The notes beneath the pieces are model-generated. The model was not told the DNA's origin and did not search any database. It saw only the letters and a program-made list of their open reading frames with translations. From an uncultured Alistipes sp. (GTDB lineage Bacteria; Bacteroidota; Bacteroidia; Bacteroidales; Rikenellaceae): DNA of 28,099 bases. The stretch is taken from NCBI GenBank assembly GCA_900549685.1, contig UROX01000011.1, positions 1 to 28,099 of the forward strand, written 5' to 3'. The translations under genes and the position numbers were made by a program. This document shows, in pieces, positions 8,394 to 17,380 of this stretch. Within the stretch, counting starts at the first letter, position 1, and each line of letters begins with the position of its first letter.

Positions 8394-9653
8394 ATGCTTT
8401 CGATCTGTCTCGTCGTCCTCGTATCGCTTCTCGTATCCGCCTTTTTCTCGGGTATGGAGATCGCATTTCTCTCTTCGAACAAACTGAAGTTGGAAATCGA
8501 GAAGAAAAAGAGCCGCGTGTTCGGCTTCATCGCCGACCTGTTCGCCAAATATCCGGGTCAGTACATCACCTCCATCCTCGTGGGCAACAACATCGCACTG
8601 GTCGTCTACTCCCTCCAGATGAGCGCCCTGATCCGGTATCTGCTCTCGCTGGCAGGCATACCCGCCGGGAGCGGAGCCGCGTTCGCCGTCGAAACGATCG
8701 TCTCGACAGTCGTCATCATCTTCGTGGCGGAATTCATCCCCAAGGCCGTCGTCCGGCTCAATCCGATATTCTATTACAAGGCTTTCGCCGTTCCGGTCTA
8801 CTTTTTCTACCTGCTATTCTTCCCGCTGGCCAAACTGACCACGCTCGTTTCGATCGGCATTCTCAAGCTGGCGGGTCTGCCGCTCAAACACGACCAAAGC
8901 ATCGCCTCGTTCGACCGCGAAGATCTCGCACACCTGCTCGACGAAGCGGCCGAGGATAACGAATCGACACAGACCGACAAAGACATCCGGCTGTTCCAGA
9001 ACGCGCTCGACTTCTCGGAATCGTCGGTGCGGGACTGCATGGTGCCCCGCGTGGACATCGAGGGCGTGGAACGGCACCGGTCGGTCGAAGAGGCCACGCA
9101 ACAGTTCATCGGCACGCAGTTCTCCCGCCTGCCCGTCTACGAAGACACCATCGACAACATCATCGGATACATCACCACCAAAAGCCTGTTCCGCTATCCG
9201 AAAACCATCGACGAAATCATCAACAAGATAGACTACGTGCCCGAAAGCATGCCGGCCCAGCGCCTGCTCACGACGTTCATCAAGAAACGCCACTCGATGG
9301 CCGTCGTCATCGACGAGTTCGGCGGCACGGCCGGTCTGGTCACGCTCGAGGACATTCTGGAAGAGATTTTCGGAGAAATCGAGGACGAGCACGACTCGCA
9401 GGATCTGGTGGAAAAGAAAGTGAACGACAGCGAATATCTGTTCTCCGGCCGGCTCGAGATAGACTACATCAACGAAAAATATCGGCTCGGACTGCCCGAG
9501 AGCGAAGCGTACGACACGCTGGCAGGCTATGTGATCGACCGGTTCCAAGGCATCCCCTCGGTCGGCGAGACGATTTTGGCAGACAACAAACGGATCAAAA
9601 TCCTTCGGACCGACGCTTCGCGGATCGAACTGCTGCGCGTGACGGTTTTCTAA
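8394..9653 (+). CDS. CNNM/CorC-type membrane protein with CBS pair
   Basis: A 419-residue integral membrane protein of the hemolysin C/CorC (CNNM) family, which is linked to Mg2+ or Co2+ homeostasis; in Bacteroidetes one paralogue is the gliding protein GldE. The DUF21 membrane domain covers about 1-190 with several hydrophobic segments (the first is LSICLVVLVSLLVSAFF). The CBS pair follows at about 217-325, starting MVPRVDIEGV and containing VVIDEFGGTAGLVTLEDILEEIFGEI, a hallmark stretch of the family. The C-terminal CorC_HlyC domain spans about 338-419. I cannot separate a transporter role from a GldE-like one by sequence alone, so no symbol is given. It sits between lptC and the PpiD-like gene in the same direction. 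Confidence 0.88.
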   Translation: MLSICLVVLVSLLVSAFFSGMEIAFLSSNKLKLEIEKKKSRVFGFIADLFAKYPGQYITSILVGNNIALVVYSLQMSALIRYLLSLAGIPAGSGAAFAVETIVSTVVIIFVAEFIPKAVVRLNPIFYYKAFAVPVYFFYLLFFPLAKLTTLVSIGILKLAGLPLKHDQSIASFDREDLAHLLDEAAEDNESTQTDKDIRLFQNALDFSESSVRDCMVPRVDIEGVERHRSVEEATQQFIGTQFSRLPVYEDTIDNIIGYITTKSLFRYPKTIDEIINKIDYVPESMPAQRLLTTFIKKRHSMAVVIDEFGGTAGLVTLEDILEEIFGEIEDEHDSQDLVEKKVNDSEYLFSGRLEIDYINEKYRLGLPESEAYDTLAGYVIDRFQGIPSVGETILADNKRIKILRTDASRIELLRVTVF

Positions 9654-10056
9654 CGAGCGCGTTTCTCCGTATCCGGCCGCAGCGCCCGCTCTCTCGATAC
9701 CTCCTCGCAATATCGTCCGGAGTACCGGCTATCGCCCACAAATCGTTTCCATTCCCTCCCGACAAAATGGCCATCGTTGCGACGGTCATCGTTCGGAACC
9801 GCACCCGGTCCGGCCGTCGTCCCATGCGCCCCCGGATCGCTCCGATCGGATTTCCCTTCCACCCGCCACGACAGGATTCCGGTGCCGCGAACCGAAAAGC
9901 GTTCGCATTTGCGACCGCCGGCGGACGGACGGATGGAATCGCAAAGCGAAAAATACAGTTTATTGCCCTCCTGTTGCACGTAAGACAAAGAATTTTATTA
10001 CCTTTGGGACCTGTTATCCGTCTATAAACCGCATAATTGAAAAACGATTTATAAAT
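9654..10056. other. 403-bp intergenic region upstream of the PpiD-like gene
   Basis: I see no gene. Composition is GC-rich until about 9940 and then turns AT-rich into the promoter of the next gene. Short open frames here have no recognisable domain and no ribosome-binding context. Confidence 0.6.
9974..10006 (+). promoter_or_regulatory. Promoter of the PpiD-like gene
   Basis: TACCTTTG at 9999-10006 is a perfect -7 box. A TTG at 9974-9976 could serve as the -33 element but with 22 bases of spacing, two more than the N20 seen at the best promoters of this window. The leader to the ATG at 10057 is about 45 nt and A-rich. Confidence 0.65.
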
Positions 10057-12126
10057 ATGGCAACACTAAACACACTGAGAACCCGCGGAGGCGTGATCGT
10101 GTCGGTCGTCATCGGCGTCGCGCTGTTGGCTTTCCTGCTCGGCGACTTCGGTAATTCGGGCGCCAACATGATGAACGAACGCAAGATGAGAGTCGGCGAG
10201 ATCGACGGCGAAAAGATCGGGTATACCCGTTTCGCCGATCAGGTCGATTACCTGACCAACGTCATGGAATTCCGCATGGGCGGCAACAGCCTCACGAGCG
10301 AACAGCAGGATCAGGTACGCGACATGGCATGGAGCAGCCTGATCGGCGAATACGCTCTGCAGCCGGGCATGGAAGAAGCCGGAATCGCGGTGAGCGAGAA
10401 CGAGCAGACCGACATGGTGACGGGCGCCTACATCTCGCCCATCGTTCGCGCAACGTTCGTCAATCCCAACACGGGCAGCTTCGACGCGGCCCTGCTGCGC
10501 AATTTCGTAGCCAATCTGGGACAGGACTACACGGGACGTTCCGCACAGTTCTGGAACTACATCAAGGAACAGATGGTCAATGAGCGCCGCATATCTAAAT
10601 ACGAAACGCTTGTGGCCCAGGGCATGTACGTTACCGACCTCGAAGTGGAGCAGGCCGTAGCCAACGCCAGCGTATCGAGCTCGATCTCCTACACGATGAA
10701 GGGTTACGACCAGATTCCCGACTCGCTGGTTTCGATTTCCGAAAGCGAAGTAAGAAAATACTACGACGAACATAAAGACATTTTCCGACAGACGGCCGCC
10801 CGCGATGTCGAATACGTCGTTTTCGACGTTCTCCCCTCGGACGAGGACTACGCCGAAGCACAGAAGACCGTCGATGAAATGGCAGCCGAATTCGCTGCGA
10901 GCGAAACGCCGCTCCAGTATGCCATGCTCAACTCGCACGACCAGCCCGACAAACAGTACGTGGGCGAGAGCCGCCTGCCCAAAGCATTGGCCGATTTCGC
11001 ATTCGGCAGCGATGCCGGAGGCATGTACGGTCCCGTGCGCGAAGGCGACCTCTACACGATGGCCCGCGTGGCCGACGTGAAGATGCTGCCCGATTCCGTA
11101 GGCGCTCGCCACATCCTGATCGCGAGCGGCGAAACCGAACGGGCCGACAGCATCGTCAAGGCGCTCAAAGGCGGAGCTTCTTTCAGCGAGCTGGCTCTCC
11201 AGTACTCGATGGATCAGGGAGCGAACGCCAAGGGAGGCGATCTGGGTATCTTCTCGCCCTCGCAGATGGTTCCCGAATTCAGCGAAGCCGTCATAAATAC
11301 GGCCAAAGGCGAAATCTTCACCGTGGAAACCCAGTTCGGTCTTCACATCGGCGAAGTGACCTATAAAAGCGCTCCTGTCAAGAAAGTACAGATGGCTACG
11401 ATCACCTATCGGATCGAACCGAGCGAAACCACGCAGCAGACCATCTACGCGAACGCCAGCAAATTCATCGCCGAAGCGGCCGCTTCGTACGACGCTTTCA
11501 ACCGTGCCGTCGATTCGAGTTCGCTGTCGAAACGCGTATCGCGCATCCGCAACACGGACCGTAACCTCAACGGCATCGACAACTCGAGAGAAATCGTCCG
11601 CTGGGCTTTCAACGGCAAAAAAGGCGACGTATCGTCGATTATCGAAGTGAATGGCAACTACATCGTAGCAGCGATCACCGGTGTAACCGAAGACGGCATC
11701 GCCCCTGTTCAGGCGGTATCGAACCAGATCGCCAGCACGCTGCGTTTCGAAAAGAAAGGCGAAATGATCGCCAAAGAGATGGAAGGAGCCGCCTCGGTAG
11801 CTGAAATGGCATCGAAACTGGCGACGGAAGTCAAAGAGGCCTCCGACATCGAATTCAACTCGTTCTTCGTTGCGGGCGTGGGCGTAGAACCTAAGCTTAT
11901 CGGAGCCGTGACCGGAGCCAAAGAAAACACCGTGTCGAAACCCGTAACCGGCAGCGCAGGCGTTTATCTGTTCGACGTCACCTCGCGCACTAACCTCGAA
12001 ACGGTGACCCCCGAAAGCGAAAAAGTCCGTCTCGAAGCAAGTGCGAAAGCCTATATTTCGGAACGACTCAACCAGGCACTCGTTTCGGCCAGCGAAATCA
12101 CCGACAACCGGGTGAAATTCTTCTAA
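10057..12126 (+). CDS. ppiD: PpiD/SurA-like peptidyl-prolyl isomerase, membrane-anchored foldase
   Basis: Periplasmic folding factor for exported and outer-membrane proteins. The 689-residue protein starts with a short cytoplasmic segment and one transmembrane anchor (about 12-31, GVIVSVVIGVALLAFLLGDF), the topology of PpiD. A SurA-type N-terminal chaperone region follows. A parvulin domain lies at about 349-435 (GARHILIASG, then FSELALQYSMDQ, GGDLGIFSPSQMVPEF and FGLHIGEV). A second, degenerate parvulin-like part may follow. It has its own promoter and ends 24 bases before a strong hairpin, so it is probably a single-gene unit. The family is clear; choosing PpiD over SurA rests on the membrane anchor. 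Confidence 0.9.
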   Translation: MATLNTLRTRGGVIVSVVIGVALLAFLLGDFGNSGANMMNERKMRVGEIDGEKIGYTRFADQVDYLTNVMEFRMGGNSLTSEQQDQVRDMAWSSLIGEYALQPGMEEAGIAVSENEQTDMVTGAYISPIVRATFVNPNTGSFDAALLRNFVANLGQDYTGRSAQFWNYIKEQMVNERRISKYETLVAQGMYVTDLEVEQAVANASVSSSISYTMKGYDQIPDSLVSISESEVRKYYDEHKDIFRQTAARDVEYVVFDVLPSDEDYAEAQKTVDEMAAEFAASETPLQYAMLNSHDQPDKQYVGESRLPKALADFAFGSDAGGMYGPVREGDLYTMARVADVKMLPDSVGARHILIASGETERADSIVKALKGGASFSELALQYSMDQGANAKGGDLGIFSPSQMVPEFSEAVINTAKGEIFTVETQFGLHIGEVTYKSAPVKKVQMATITYRIEPSETTQQTIYANASKFIAEAAASYDAFNRAVDSSSLSKRVSRIRNTDRNLNGIDNSREIVRWAFNGKKGDVSSIIEVNGNYIVAAITGVTEDGIAPVQAVSNQIASTLRFEKKGEMIAKEMEGAASVAEMASKLATEVKEASDIEFNSFFVAGVGVEPKLIGAVTGAKENTVSKPVTGSAGVYLFDVTSRTNLETVTPESEKVRLEASAKAYISERLNQALVSASEITDNRVKFF

Positions 12127-12148
12127 ACGGTCGTTTGACCGGACGCAT

Positions 12149-12185
12149 AAAGCGGGCGATTCCTCCGGAATCGCCCGCTTTTTTA
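12149..12185 (+). terminator. Rho-independent terminator after the PpiD-like gene
   Basis: A 14-bp perfect stem (AAGCGGGCGATTCC at 12150-12163 with its complement at 12167-12180) closes a 3-base loop and is followed by a run of T. It starts 24 bases after the stop. Confidence 0.93.
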
Positions 12186-12526
12186 TCGAAATTTCACGAC
12201 AGACCGCACATCCGACCGAGGCCGTTTCCCCGAATAAGCCTCCGGCAATCGTTCCGGCAGTCGGCAAAAGCCACATCGTTTCCGTCGAACTTTTCCTCTG
12301 TCAATCCATCGAAGAATTTGTTTTCCGGTTCGTTTTCGAGTAGTTTTGCGGAAGTTGCGATTTCCTCCACCGCCTTTGCTTTCGCTCCGTGCGCGGCCGA
12401 ATGATCGAAGATTTACCGAAAGTACAGCCGCCCGAGCTCGCTCCACTGCGGAAACATCTTACTGGCAAGCAACCGGAACGAAACGGAAATCGGGACATAA
12501 ACAAACCCGGACACCCAACGCCTCGC
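12186..12526. other. 341-bp leader and intergenic region upstream of the LRR lipoprotein gene
   Basis: Between the terminator and the LRR gene. The only feature I can support is the promoter at 12317-12348, which leaves an untranslated leader of roughly 170 nt. The reading frame is open for 138 bases upstream of the chosen start but encodes no signal peptide there. Confidence 0.55.
12317..12348 (+). promoter_or_regulatory. Consensus promoter of the LRR lipoprotein gene
   Basis: TTTG (12317-12320), 20 bases, then TAGTTTTG (12341-12348): an exact match to the Bacteroidetes primary-sigma pattern TTTG-N20-TAnnTTTG. Confidence 0.8.
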
Positions 12527-14083
12527 ATGACACTGAAAAACATCCTTCTCACATTCGCCCTACTGATATTCGTCGCATGCAAACCGGACGCCGAAGAGCC
12601 GACTCCGCCGATACCGCCAGACTCTGTCGTTCTGGCTTCCGGCACGCCGTTATCGCAGACGTTCGCCGCCGAAGGCGGCCGGACAACGCTTGCGTTCGTT
12701 TCGTCGGGTCCGTGGACCGCGACGTTCGACGGACAACAAAGCGTAAAATGGTGCCGCATCGACCCGGCCGAAGGCGTCACCGGCGACGGACAGACGACCG
12801 TCACCGTGCTGCCCAACACGACGGATGCCGCCCGCACCGCCGTCGTCTCTATCCGGACCGGCAAAGCGAAACGATCCGTCGCACTGACCCAACAACCGTC
12901 CGACATCCGGGTGTGTTCCGAGGAGGAAGTACGACGCTTTCTCGAACAACTCTACCGGGACACCGACGGCGACAACTGGCGTTTCAAGGGCCGCTGGTGC
13001 TCCGATCTCCCGCTCTCGGAGTGGGGATCTTCGGTCAAGTACGAAAACGGGCGGCTCGAGCTGATTCTGGGCGAAAACAACCTCCGGGGAAAGATCGACC
13101 TGTCGGGATGTACGGCCCTGGTCTCGCTCCGGTGCGCCAAAAACGCTTTGACCTCGCTGGACGTTTCGGGTTGTCCGCTGCTGACGCAAATAGACTGCAC
13201 CAATTGCGGAATCGCCGAACTCGATGTCTCGGGATGCTATTCGCTGGAACGTATCCTTTGCGGCTATAATCTTCTGTCCCGAATCGACGTGTCGGACTGT
13301 CCCTACCTCCGCCAACTGACAACGCCCGTAAACCGTCTGGACAAACTCGACCTGTCGAACTGCACCGAATTGGACGATCTCAACTGTGCGGAGAACCGAC
13401 TCACGACGCTCGACGTGACCGGCCGACAGCCGCTCGTCTATCTTTTCTGCTACGGGAACCAGCTGTCGGAACTGGACCTGTCCGGCTGTACGTCCCTCGT
13501 GCTGGTAAACTGCGGATCGAACCGACTGAACGGGCTGAACCTCGCCGGATGCAAGAAACTGGGCCGGATCTACTGTTACGACAACCGGATCGAGACATTG
13601 GACCTGTCGGACTGCCGGGCCGAGCTTTCGCAGCTTCACTGCTCCTACAACCGGCTTTCCCGACTGGAAGTCGCAGGCTACCGCAGGCTCGGACAGCTCG
13701 ACTGTTCCGATAACGATCTCCGGGCACTCGACCTGTCGGACTGCATCATGCTGGGCACGCTCTATTGCGCGCATAACGACCTGAGCGACATAATCCTCTC
13801 CGGCTGCACGATGCTCAGTCGTTTCGACTGCTCGCACAACCTGCTGCGCTCGATCGACGTATCCGGCTGCCGGCATCTCTCCCGCCTGTACTGCACAGAC
13901 AACCGCATCCTGTCCGAAATTCCGGAATCGTTCGACGGCATGACCGATTTCGAACACGACATCCGTTACGAATACCGCACGGAGCGCGACGAAGCGACCG
14001 GACAGGAAACGACGACCCACATCGACCGGCAGATCGGATGGTGGTATCCCGGAGAACCCGAAAAAGGCGCCCACTGCCGGTAA
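12527..14083 (+). CDS. BACON-domain leucine-rich-repeat lipoprotein
   Basis: A 518-residue predicted surface or periplasmic lipoprotein. I chose the ATG at 12527 rather than the upstream open frame because it gives a clean lipoprotein signal (MTLKNILLTF core, lipobox FVAC, Cys18). After a Pro/Glu linker, residues about 34-124 look like a BACON domain (GGRTTLAFVSSGPWTATF, later VVSIRTGKAKRSVALTQQP), a Bacteroidetes carbohydrate- or mucin-associated module. Residues 188-461 hold 13 leucine-rich repeats of 21 residues (one of 22) with the pattern LxxLDLSGCxxLxxLxCxxNxL. The tail (462-518) is charged and ends at KGAHCR. It is a single gene with its own promoter. An adhesion or host-glycan/protein-binding role is likely for this architecture but no ligand can be read from the sequence. 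Confidence 0.87.
   Translation: MTLKNILLTFALLIFVACKPDAEEPTPPIPPDSVVLASGTPLSQTFAAEGGRTTLAFVSSGPWTATFDGQQSVKWCRIDPAEGVTGDGQTTVTVLPNTTDAARTAVVSIRTGKAKRSVALTQQPSDIRVCSEEEVRRFLEQLYRDTDGDNWRFKGRWCSDLPLSEWGSSVKYENGRLELILGENNLRGKIDLSGCTALVSLRCAKNALTSLDVSGCPLLTQIDCTNCGIAELDVSGCYSLERILCGYNLLSRIDVSDCPYLRQLTTPVNRLDKLDLSNCTELDDLNCAENRLTTLDVTGRQPLVYLFCYGNQLSELDLSGCTSLVLVNCGSNRLNGLNLAGCKKLGRIYCYDNRIETLDLSDCRAELSQLHCSYNRLSRLEVAGYRRLGQLDCSDNDLRALDLSDCIMLGTLYCAHNDLSDIILSGCTMLSRFDCSHNLLRSIDVSGCRHLSRLYCTDNRILSEIPESFDGMTDFEHDIRYEYRTERDEATGQETTTHIDRQIGWWYPGEPEKGAHCR
13088..13909 (+). repeat. 13 tandem 63-bp leucine-rich-repeat units
   Basis: Protein-level tandem repeat inside the lipoprotein gene, period 63 bases, with one 66-base unit. 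One cysteine column (SGC) is kept in 11 of 13 units and the other (before xxN) in 12 of 13. DNA-level identity between units is low, so the array is old rather than freshly expanded. Confidence 0.85.
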
Positions 14084-14584
14084 TAGCGGTCCTCCGGCGC
14101 GATCACGCTCCTCTTTCGATATACCGGAGGTTCGGGAGCATTTTCCGACTCCGACGGCCATCGCCGCGACCGCAGCCACATACACACACCCAATGTCCTT
14201 CCGCGCCTCGGCGGGGTTTCAGGCGCACGCAAAAATGCATGGAAGGCAGCAGACAAAGCCGGCACAGATAGTATCGCATAACGTTCGGCATGTACCGACG
14301 GACAACGGACACCCGCCGAACGGTCCGACTTCCAGCCGCAGCACTCTTTCCCGAAAAAACTCCGTCCGGCCTCCGCCGCAGCTTTCTGGCCCGGAAGAAC
14401 CGGCAGACATGCAGTTCCGACAGCCCCGGACCGCACCCGCCCGTTCTCTGTCTTCGACGATCCGAAGAAACAGACGTCTCCATCCACCCACCGGAACAAA
14501 AACAAACGGGGAGAGCCGAACGAATCGGTTCTCCCCGTTTTCTATGGTCCGTTCCATTTCCGGACCGCGAACAAACGCGCAACG
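14084..14584. other. Convergent intergenic region between the LRR and S9 peptidase genes
   Basis: About 500 bases with no supportable gene. Open frames on both strands run into the flanking genes or across the hairpin at 14504-14540. An imperfect long-loop pairing (CCTCCGG near 14091 with CCGGAGG near 14125) just after the LRR stop could be a weak hairpin. Confidence 0.6.
14504..14540 (-). terminator. Bidirectional-looking terminator between convergent genes
   Basis: A 16-bp stem with one G-T pair (AAACGGGGAGAGCCGA at 14504-14519 with 14525-14540) closes a 5-base loop. T-rich tails occur on both strands: GTTTGTTTTTG on the minus side and GTTTTCT on the plus side. It lies 45 bases after the S9 peptidase stop. 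Confidence 0.88.
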
Positions 14585-16708
14585 CTATTCGTTCGCCGCG
14601 TTCTTGACGTATTTGTCCAGCCATCCGAAGAACTCGCGGTTCCACAGCAGCGAATTCTGCGGCTTGAAGACCTGATGCGCCTCGTTTTCGAACGATACGA
14701 GCCGGCTCGGAACGCCCATGAGTTGAGCGGCCGTAAAGGCTTGCAGACTCTCGGTGTAGGGAATGCGATAGTCCCGCTGTCCGGAGAAGATCAGAATCGG
14801 CGTATCCCAGTTCTTCACGAATCGATGCGGCGAGTTGGCGTAAGAACGTTTGGCCGTCGGATCGTCGCTCCAATAGGGACCGCCCAAATCGTTGTTCGGG
14901 AACCATAGTTCTTCGGTTCCGCCGTACATGCTCTCGAAATTGAACATGCCGCAGTGGGCGATAAAGGCCTTGAAACGTTTCTGGTGATTGCCGGCGAGGA
15001 AGAAGACCGAATAGCCGCCGTAGCTCGCACCCACGCAGCCCAGCCGGTCGCGGTCGATCCACGGTTCGGACGCCACGTCGTCTATGGCGCTCAGATAGTC
15101 GCGGATGTTCTGGCCGCTGTAATCGCCCGAGATCTGGTCGAGCCATTCCTGTCCGAAGGAAGGCAATCCTCGACGATTGGGCGCCACGACGACATAGCCC
15201 TGCGCAGCCATCAGCTGCAGGTTCCAGCGATAGCTCCAGAACTGGCTGACCACGCTCTGGGGACCGCCCTGACAATAGAGCAGAGCGGGGTATTTCTTCG
15301 CCGGATCGAAATCGGGCGGCAGCACGACCCATACGAGCATATCCTTGCCGTCGGTCGTCCTGACGATCCGTTCCCGCACTTCGCCCATCCGGATATGGTC
15401 GTAAATCTCGCCGTTGGTGCGCGTGAGCGGAGCGAGGGCGCCGTCGGTCACGGCAACCGTATAGAGTTCGGTCGGCGAGGCGAGCGTCGTCCGTTCGGCC
15501 ACGATCCGGCCTCCGGCCATCGTAAAGGCGTTCAGGTCGTGCGCTCCTTCGGTCAGCACCTCAACCGGCGCAGTACCGTCCGCGGCGACACGGCATATCT
15601 GGTGCGTGGCACGGATCGGAGCGATGAAATAGAGCGTTTCGTTGCCGTCCCAGCGAATATTGCCCGCATTGTAATCGAAATCGGCGGTCAGATATCTCTT
15701 TTCTCCCGTGGCGAGCACTTCGACGAACAGACGGTCCTTGTCCGATTCGTTGCCGGGCCGCTCCATGCTCGTGAACGCGATCATCGAATCGTCGGGCGAG
15801 AAAACGGGATATTTGTCGTAACCCGGCATCCCTTCGGTCAGGTTGCGCGTCTGCCCGGTCGCCGTGTCGTACAGGTAGATGTCGGAATCGGTACTCAGCG
15901 CATACTGCGTCCCTTTCATCTTCTTGCACGTATAGGCCAGTGCCGTCCCCGCATGGTTCCACGCGATTTCGGCCGCATCGAAGTAGGGGGCCATCGGCGC
16001 ATCCCACGGCTCGCCCTCGAGAATGTCTTTCCCTCCGGTCACCGTTTTCGTGCCGTCGAGATCGGCGACGAAGATATGCAGGTTACTGCCGTCTTCCCAG
16101 TAATCCCAGTGGCGGACCATCAGACCGTCGTAGATCTTGGCCTTCGACTTGTCCAGATCGGGATACAGGTCCGAAGAACTGCGCTTTTCGACCTGCACCC
16201 GGGCGATATACATCAGTTTGTCGCCGGACGGAGCCACCGAGAAGCCCTCCACGCCGCCGGGCACATCGCTCACCTGACGGAGGTTGTTGCCCGAAGGGGC
16301 GGCGCTCCATATCTGGCTGCTGCCGCTGCGGTCGGAGAGGAAATAGATCGTTCCGCCGTCGGCGCTCCACTGCACGGACGATTCGTTGCTGCCCGGATCG
16401 GTAATGAGCACGGCCTTGCCGCCCGCAGAAGGCACGGACCACACATCGGTCGCCCCCTTGTTCTCAGCCATGTCGTAGGAAGTCACGGTATAGAGCACCG
16501 TCGCGCCGTCGGGCGAGAGGACCGAGCCGCCCACACGCCCCATTTTCCACATGACTTCGGGCGTCAGGATGCCGGCTTTTTTCTCTTCTTCGGTCAAAGC
16601 GTTGCGTATCGACATCGTATCGGATTTTTCCCGTACCCGCTCCGTGCAGGATACGGCGGCCGTCGCAAAGAATGCGGCGCCGAATAAAACAAATGCGGTT
16701 TTCTTCAT
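14585..16708 (-). CDS. S9 family prolyl-oligopeptidase-type peptidase, lipoprotein (DPP5-like)
   Basis: A serine peptidase of clan SC that removes dipeptides or acyl-amino acids from peptide N-termini in the periplasm. The start at 16708 gives a lipoprotein signal (MKKTAFVLFG, lipobox AVSC) and a 707-residue protein. The open frame extends further upstream into the NUDIX gene region but without a signal. Residues about 45-430 form the WD/PD40-like beta-propeller (repeats such as SPDGATVLYTVTSYD and SPDDSMIAFTS). The alpha/beta-hydrolase domain carries a complete triad: Ser562 in GASYGGYS, Asp646 in GQRDYRIPYTES and His678 in NEAHQVF. Length and arrangement fit S9C enzymes such as DPP5. It follows the NUDIX gene by 29 bases and ends before a strong terminator. 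Confidence 0.92.
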   Translation of the reverse strand: MKKTAFVLFGAAFFATAAVSCTERVREKSDTMSIRNALTEEEKKAGILTPEVMWKMGRVGGSVLSPDGATVLYTVTSYDMAENKGATDVWSVPSAGGKAVLITDPGSNESSVQWSADGGTIYFLSDRSGSSQIWSAAPSGNNLRQVSDVPGGVEGFSVAPSGDKLMYIARVQVEKRSSSDLYPDLDKSKAKIYDGLMVRHWDYWEDGSNLHIFVADLDGTKTVTGGKDILEGEPWDAPMAPYFDAAEIAWNHAGTALAYTCKKMKGTQYALSTDSDIYLYDTATGQTRNLTEGMPGYDKYPVFSPDDSMIAFTSMERPGNESDKDRLFVEVLATGEKRYLTADFDYNAGNIRWDGNETLYFIAPIRATHQICRVAADGTAPVEVLTEGAHDLNAFTMAGGRIVAERTTLASPTELYTVAVTDGALAPLTRTNGEIYDHIRMGEVRERIVRTTDGKDMLVWVVLPPDFDPAKKYPALLYCQGGPQSVVSQFWSYRWNLQLMAAQGYVVVAPNRRGLPSFGQEWLDQISGDYSGQNIRDYLSAIDDVASEPWIDRDRLGCVGASYGGYSVFFLAGNHQKRFKAFIAHCGMFNFESMYGGTEELWFPNNDLGGPYWSDDPTAKRSYANSPHRFVKNWDTPILIFSGQRDYRIPYTESLQAFTAAQLMGVPSRLVSFENEAHQVFKPQNSLLWNREFFGWLDKYVKNAANE

Positions 16709-16737
16709 CGTATGTATGAGCTGTTTTCGTTCGTCGT

Positions 16738-17373
16738 TCAGGCCTGCCCGTCCGCGGGCCGTTCGAAACCGTATCCCGCGCTGCGGAACACGTCGCCGAT
16801 CGTACCGTAGGTCCCCTCCAGCACACCGGCGAGGCGCTCCTCGTCGATCCACTCGGCTCGGGTGATGCCTTCGGCGGTCTGGGGACTGGGCGCCTGCGTG
16901 CCCGTATAATCCATCCGGTACCACGAAGTCCGTTTGAACACCCATTTGTCGCCGATGCGGTAGGCATGGAACGTATGGCATATCAGATCGTTCCTGCGCA
17001 ACTCTTCGAGCGGCAGGGCGCACTCCTCGCTCACCTCGCGGACGGCGCACTCCTCGATCCGCTCGCCCTCTTCGAGCTTTCCTTTGGGCAGGTCCCAGCG
17101 GCCGTTGCGGAAAATCATCAGCACGCGGCCCTGTCCGTCGGACACCAGTCCGCCCCCGGCCTCGACAGGCGGCACAGAGGCCCGGAAATCGTCGAATACC
17201 CGATCTATATTTTCGGATATTATCGCTAAGTTTTTGGTAAATTGAAGTTTTTGCAACAACTTTGTCATAGAAAGCCGTTCGTCCGGGGCGAGGGACGGAA
17301 CGTCCCGCAGTCCGCGGGCTTCGTCCGGCGAGGCGAACACGGCCGCACTGTTCTCGATATAAACTTTATACAT
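16738..17373 (-). CDS. NUDIX hydrolase divergent from pyrE
   Basis: A 211-residue cytoplasmic protein with a C-terminal NUDIX domain, which hydrolyses a nucleoside diphosphate linked to another group; the substrate cannot be told. The Nudix box starts at GKLEEGE and runs through REVSEECAL, matching GX5EX7REUXEEXGU except that the final Gly is Ala; the catalytic glutamates are kept. The first ~65 residues are a family-specific N-terminal part starting MYKVYIENSAAVF, as I recall for Bacteroidetes homologues, which supports the ATG at 17373. It ends 29 bases before the S9 peptidase start, so the two are probably one transcript. Its ATG is only 7 bases from the pyrE ATG on the other strand, and its 5' codons are AT-rich, consistent with a promoter on the opposite strand. 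Confidence 0.88.
   Translation of the reverse strand: MYKVYIENSAAVFASPDEARGLRDVPSLAPDERLSMTKLLQKLQFTKNLAIISENIDRVFDDFRASVPPVEAGGGLVSDGQGRVLMIFRNGRWDLPKGKLEEGERIEECAVREVSEECALPLEELRRNDLICHTFHAYRIGDKWVFKRTSWYRMDYTGTQAPSPQTAEGITRAEWIDEERLAGVLEGTYGTIGDVFRSAGYGFERPADGQA
17233..17264 (+). promoter_or_regulatory. Candidate pyrE promoter inside the NUDIX coding region
   Basis: TTTG (17233-17236), 20 bases, then CAACTTTG (17257-17264), one mismatch from TAnnTTTG. It lies in an AT-rich stretch of the NUDIX gene and would give pyrE a leader of about 110 nt antisense to the NUDIX start. Confidence 0.55.
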
Positions 17374-17380
17374 CTTTATA

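Noticed and set aside
10066..12276. Open frame of 736 codons antisense to the PpiD-like gene
   Set aside because: Shadow frame crossing the strong terminator at 12149-12185; no recognisable domain.
12389..12526. Upstream extension of the LRR gene frame
   Set aside because: Would bury the lipoprotein signal 46 residues inside the protein; the ATG at 12527 gives a proper signal and lipobox.
13088..13909. Possible CRISPR-like array, because of the regular 63-bp period
   Set aside because: The period is protein-coding, units are divergent at DNA level and there are no conserved direct repeats with unique spacers.
12650..14185. Open frame of 511 codons antisense to the LRR gene with a repetitive pattern
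   Set aside because: The repeats are simply the reverse reading of the LRR units.
14103..14298. Cys-rich short frame on the minus strand starting near 14298 (many CVCGCG-type residues)
   Set aside because: No start context, no promoter box, and the same frame continues antisense-free into the S9 gene region; likely chance.
14193..14675. Open frame of 160 codons in the LRR/S9 intergenic region
   Set aside because: It runs through the terminator hairpin into the antisense of the S9 peptidase and has a random composition.
14954..16687. Open frame of 577 codons antisense to the S9 peptidase
   Set aside because: Shadow of a gene with a complete catalytic triad on the other strand.
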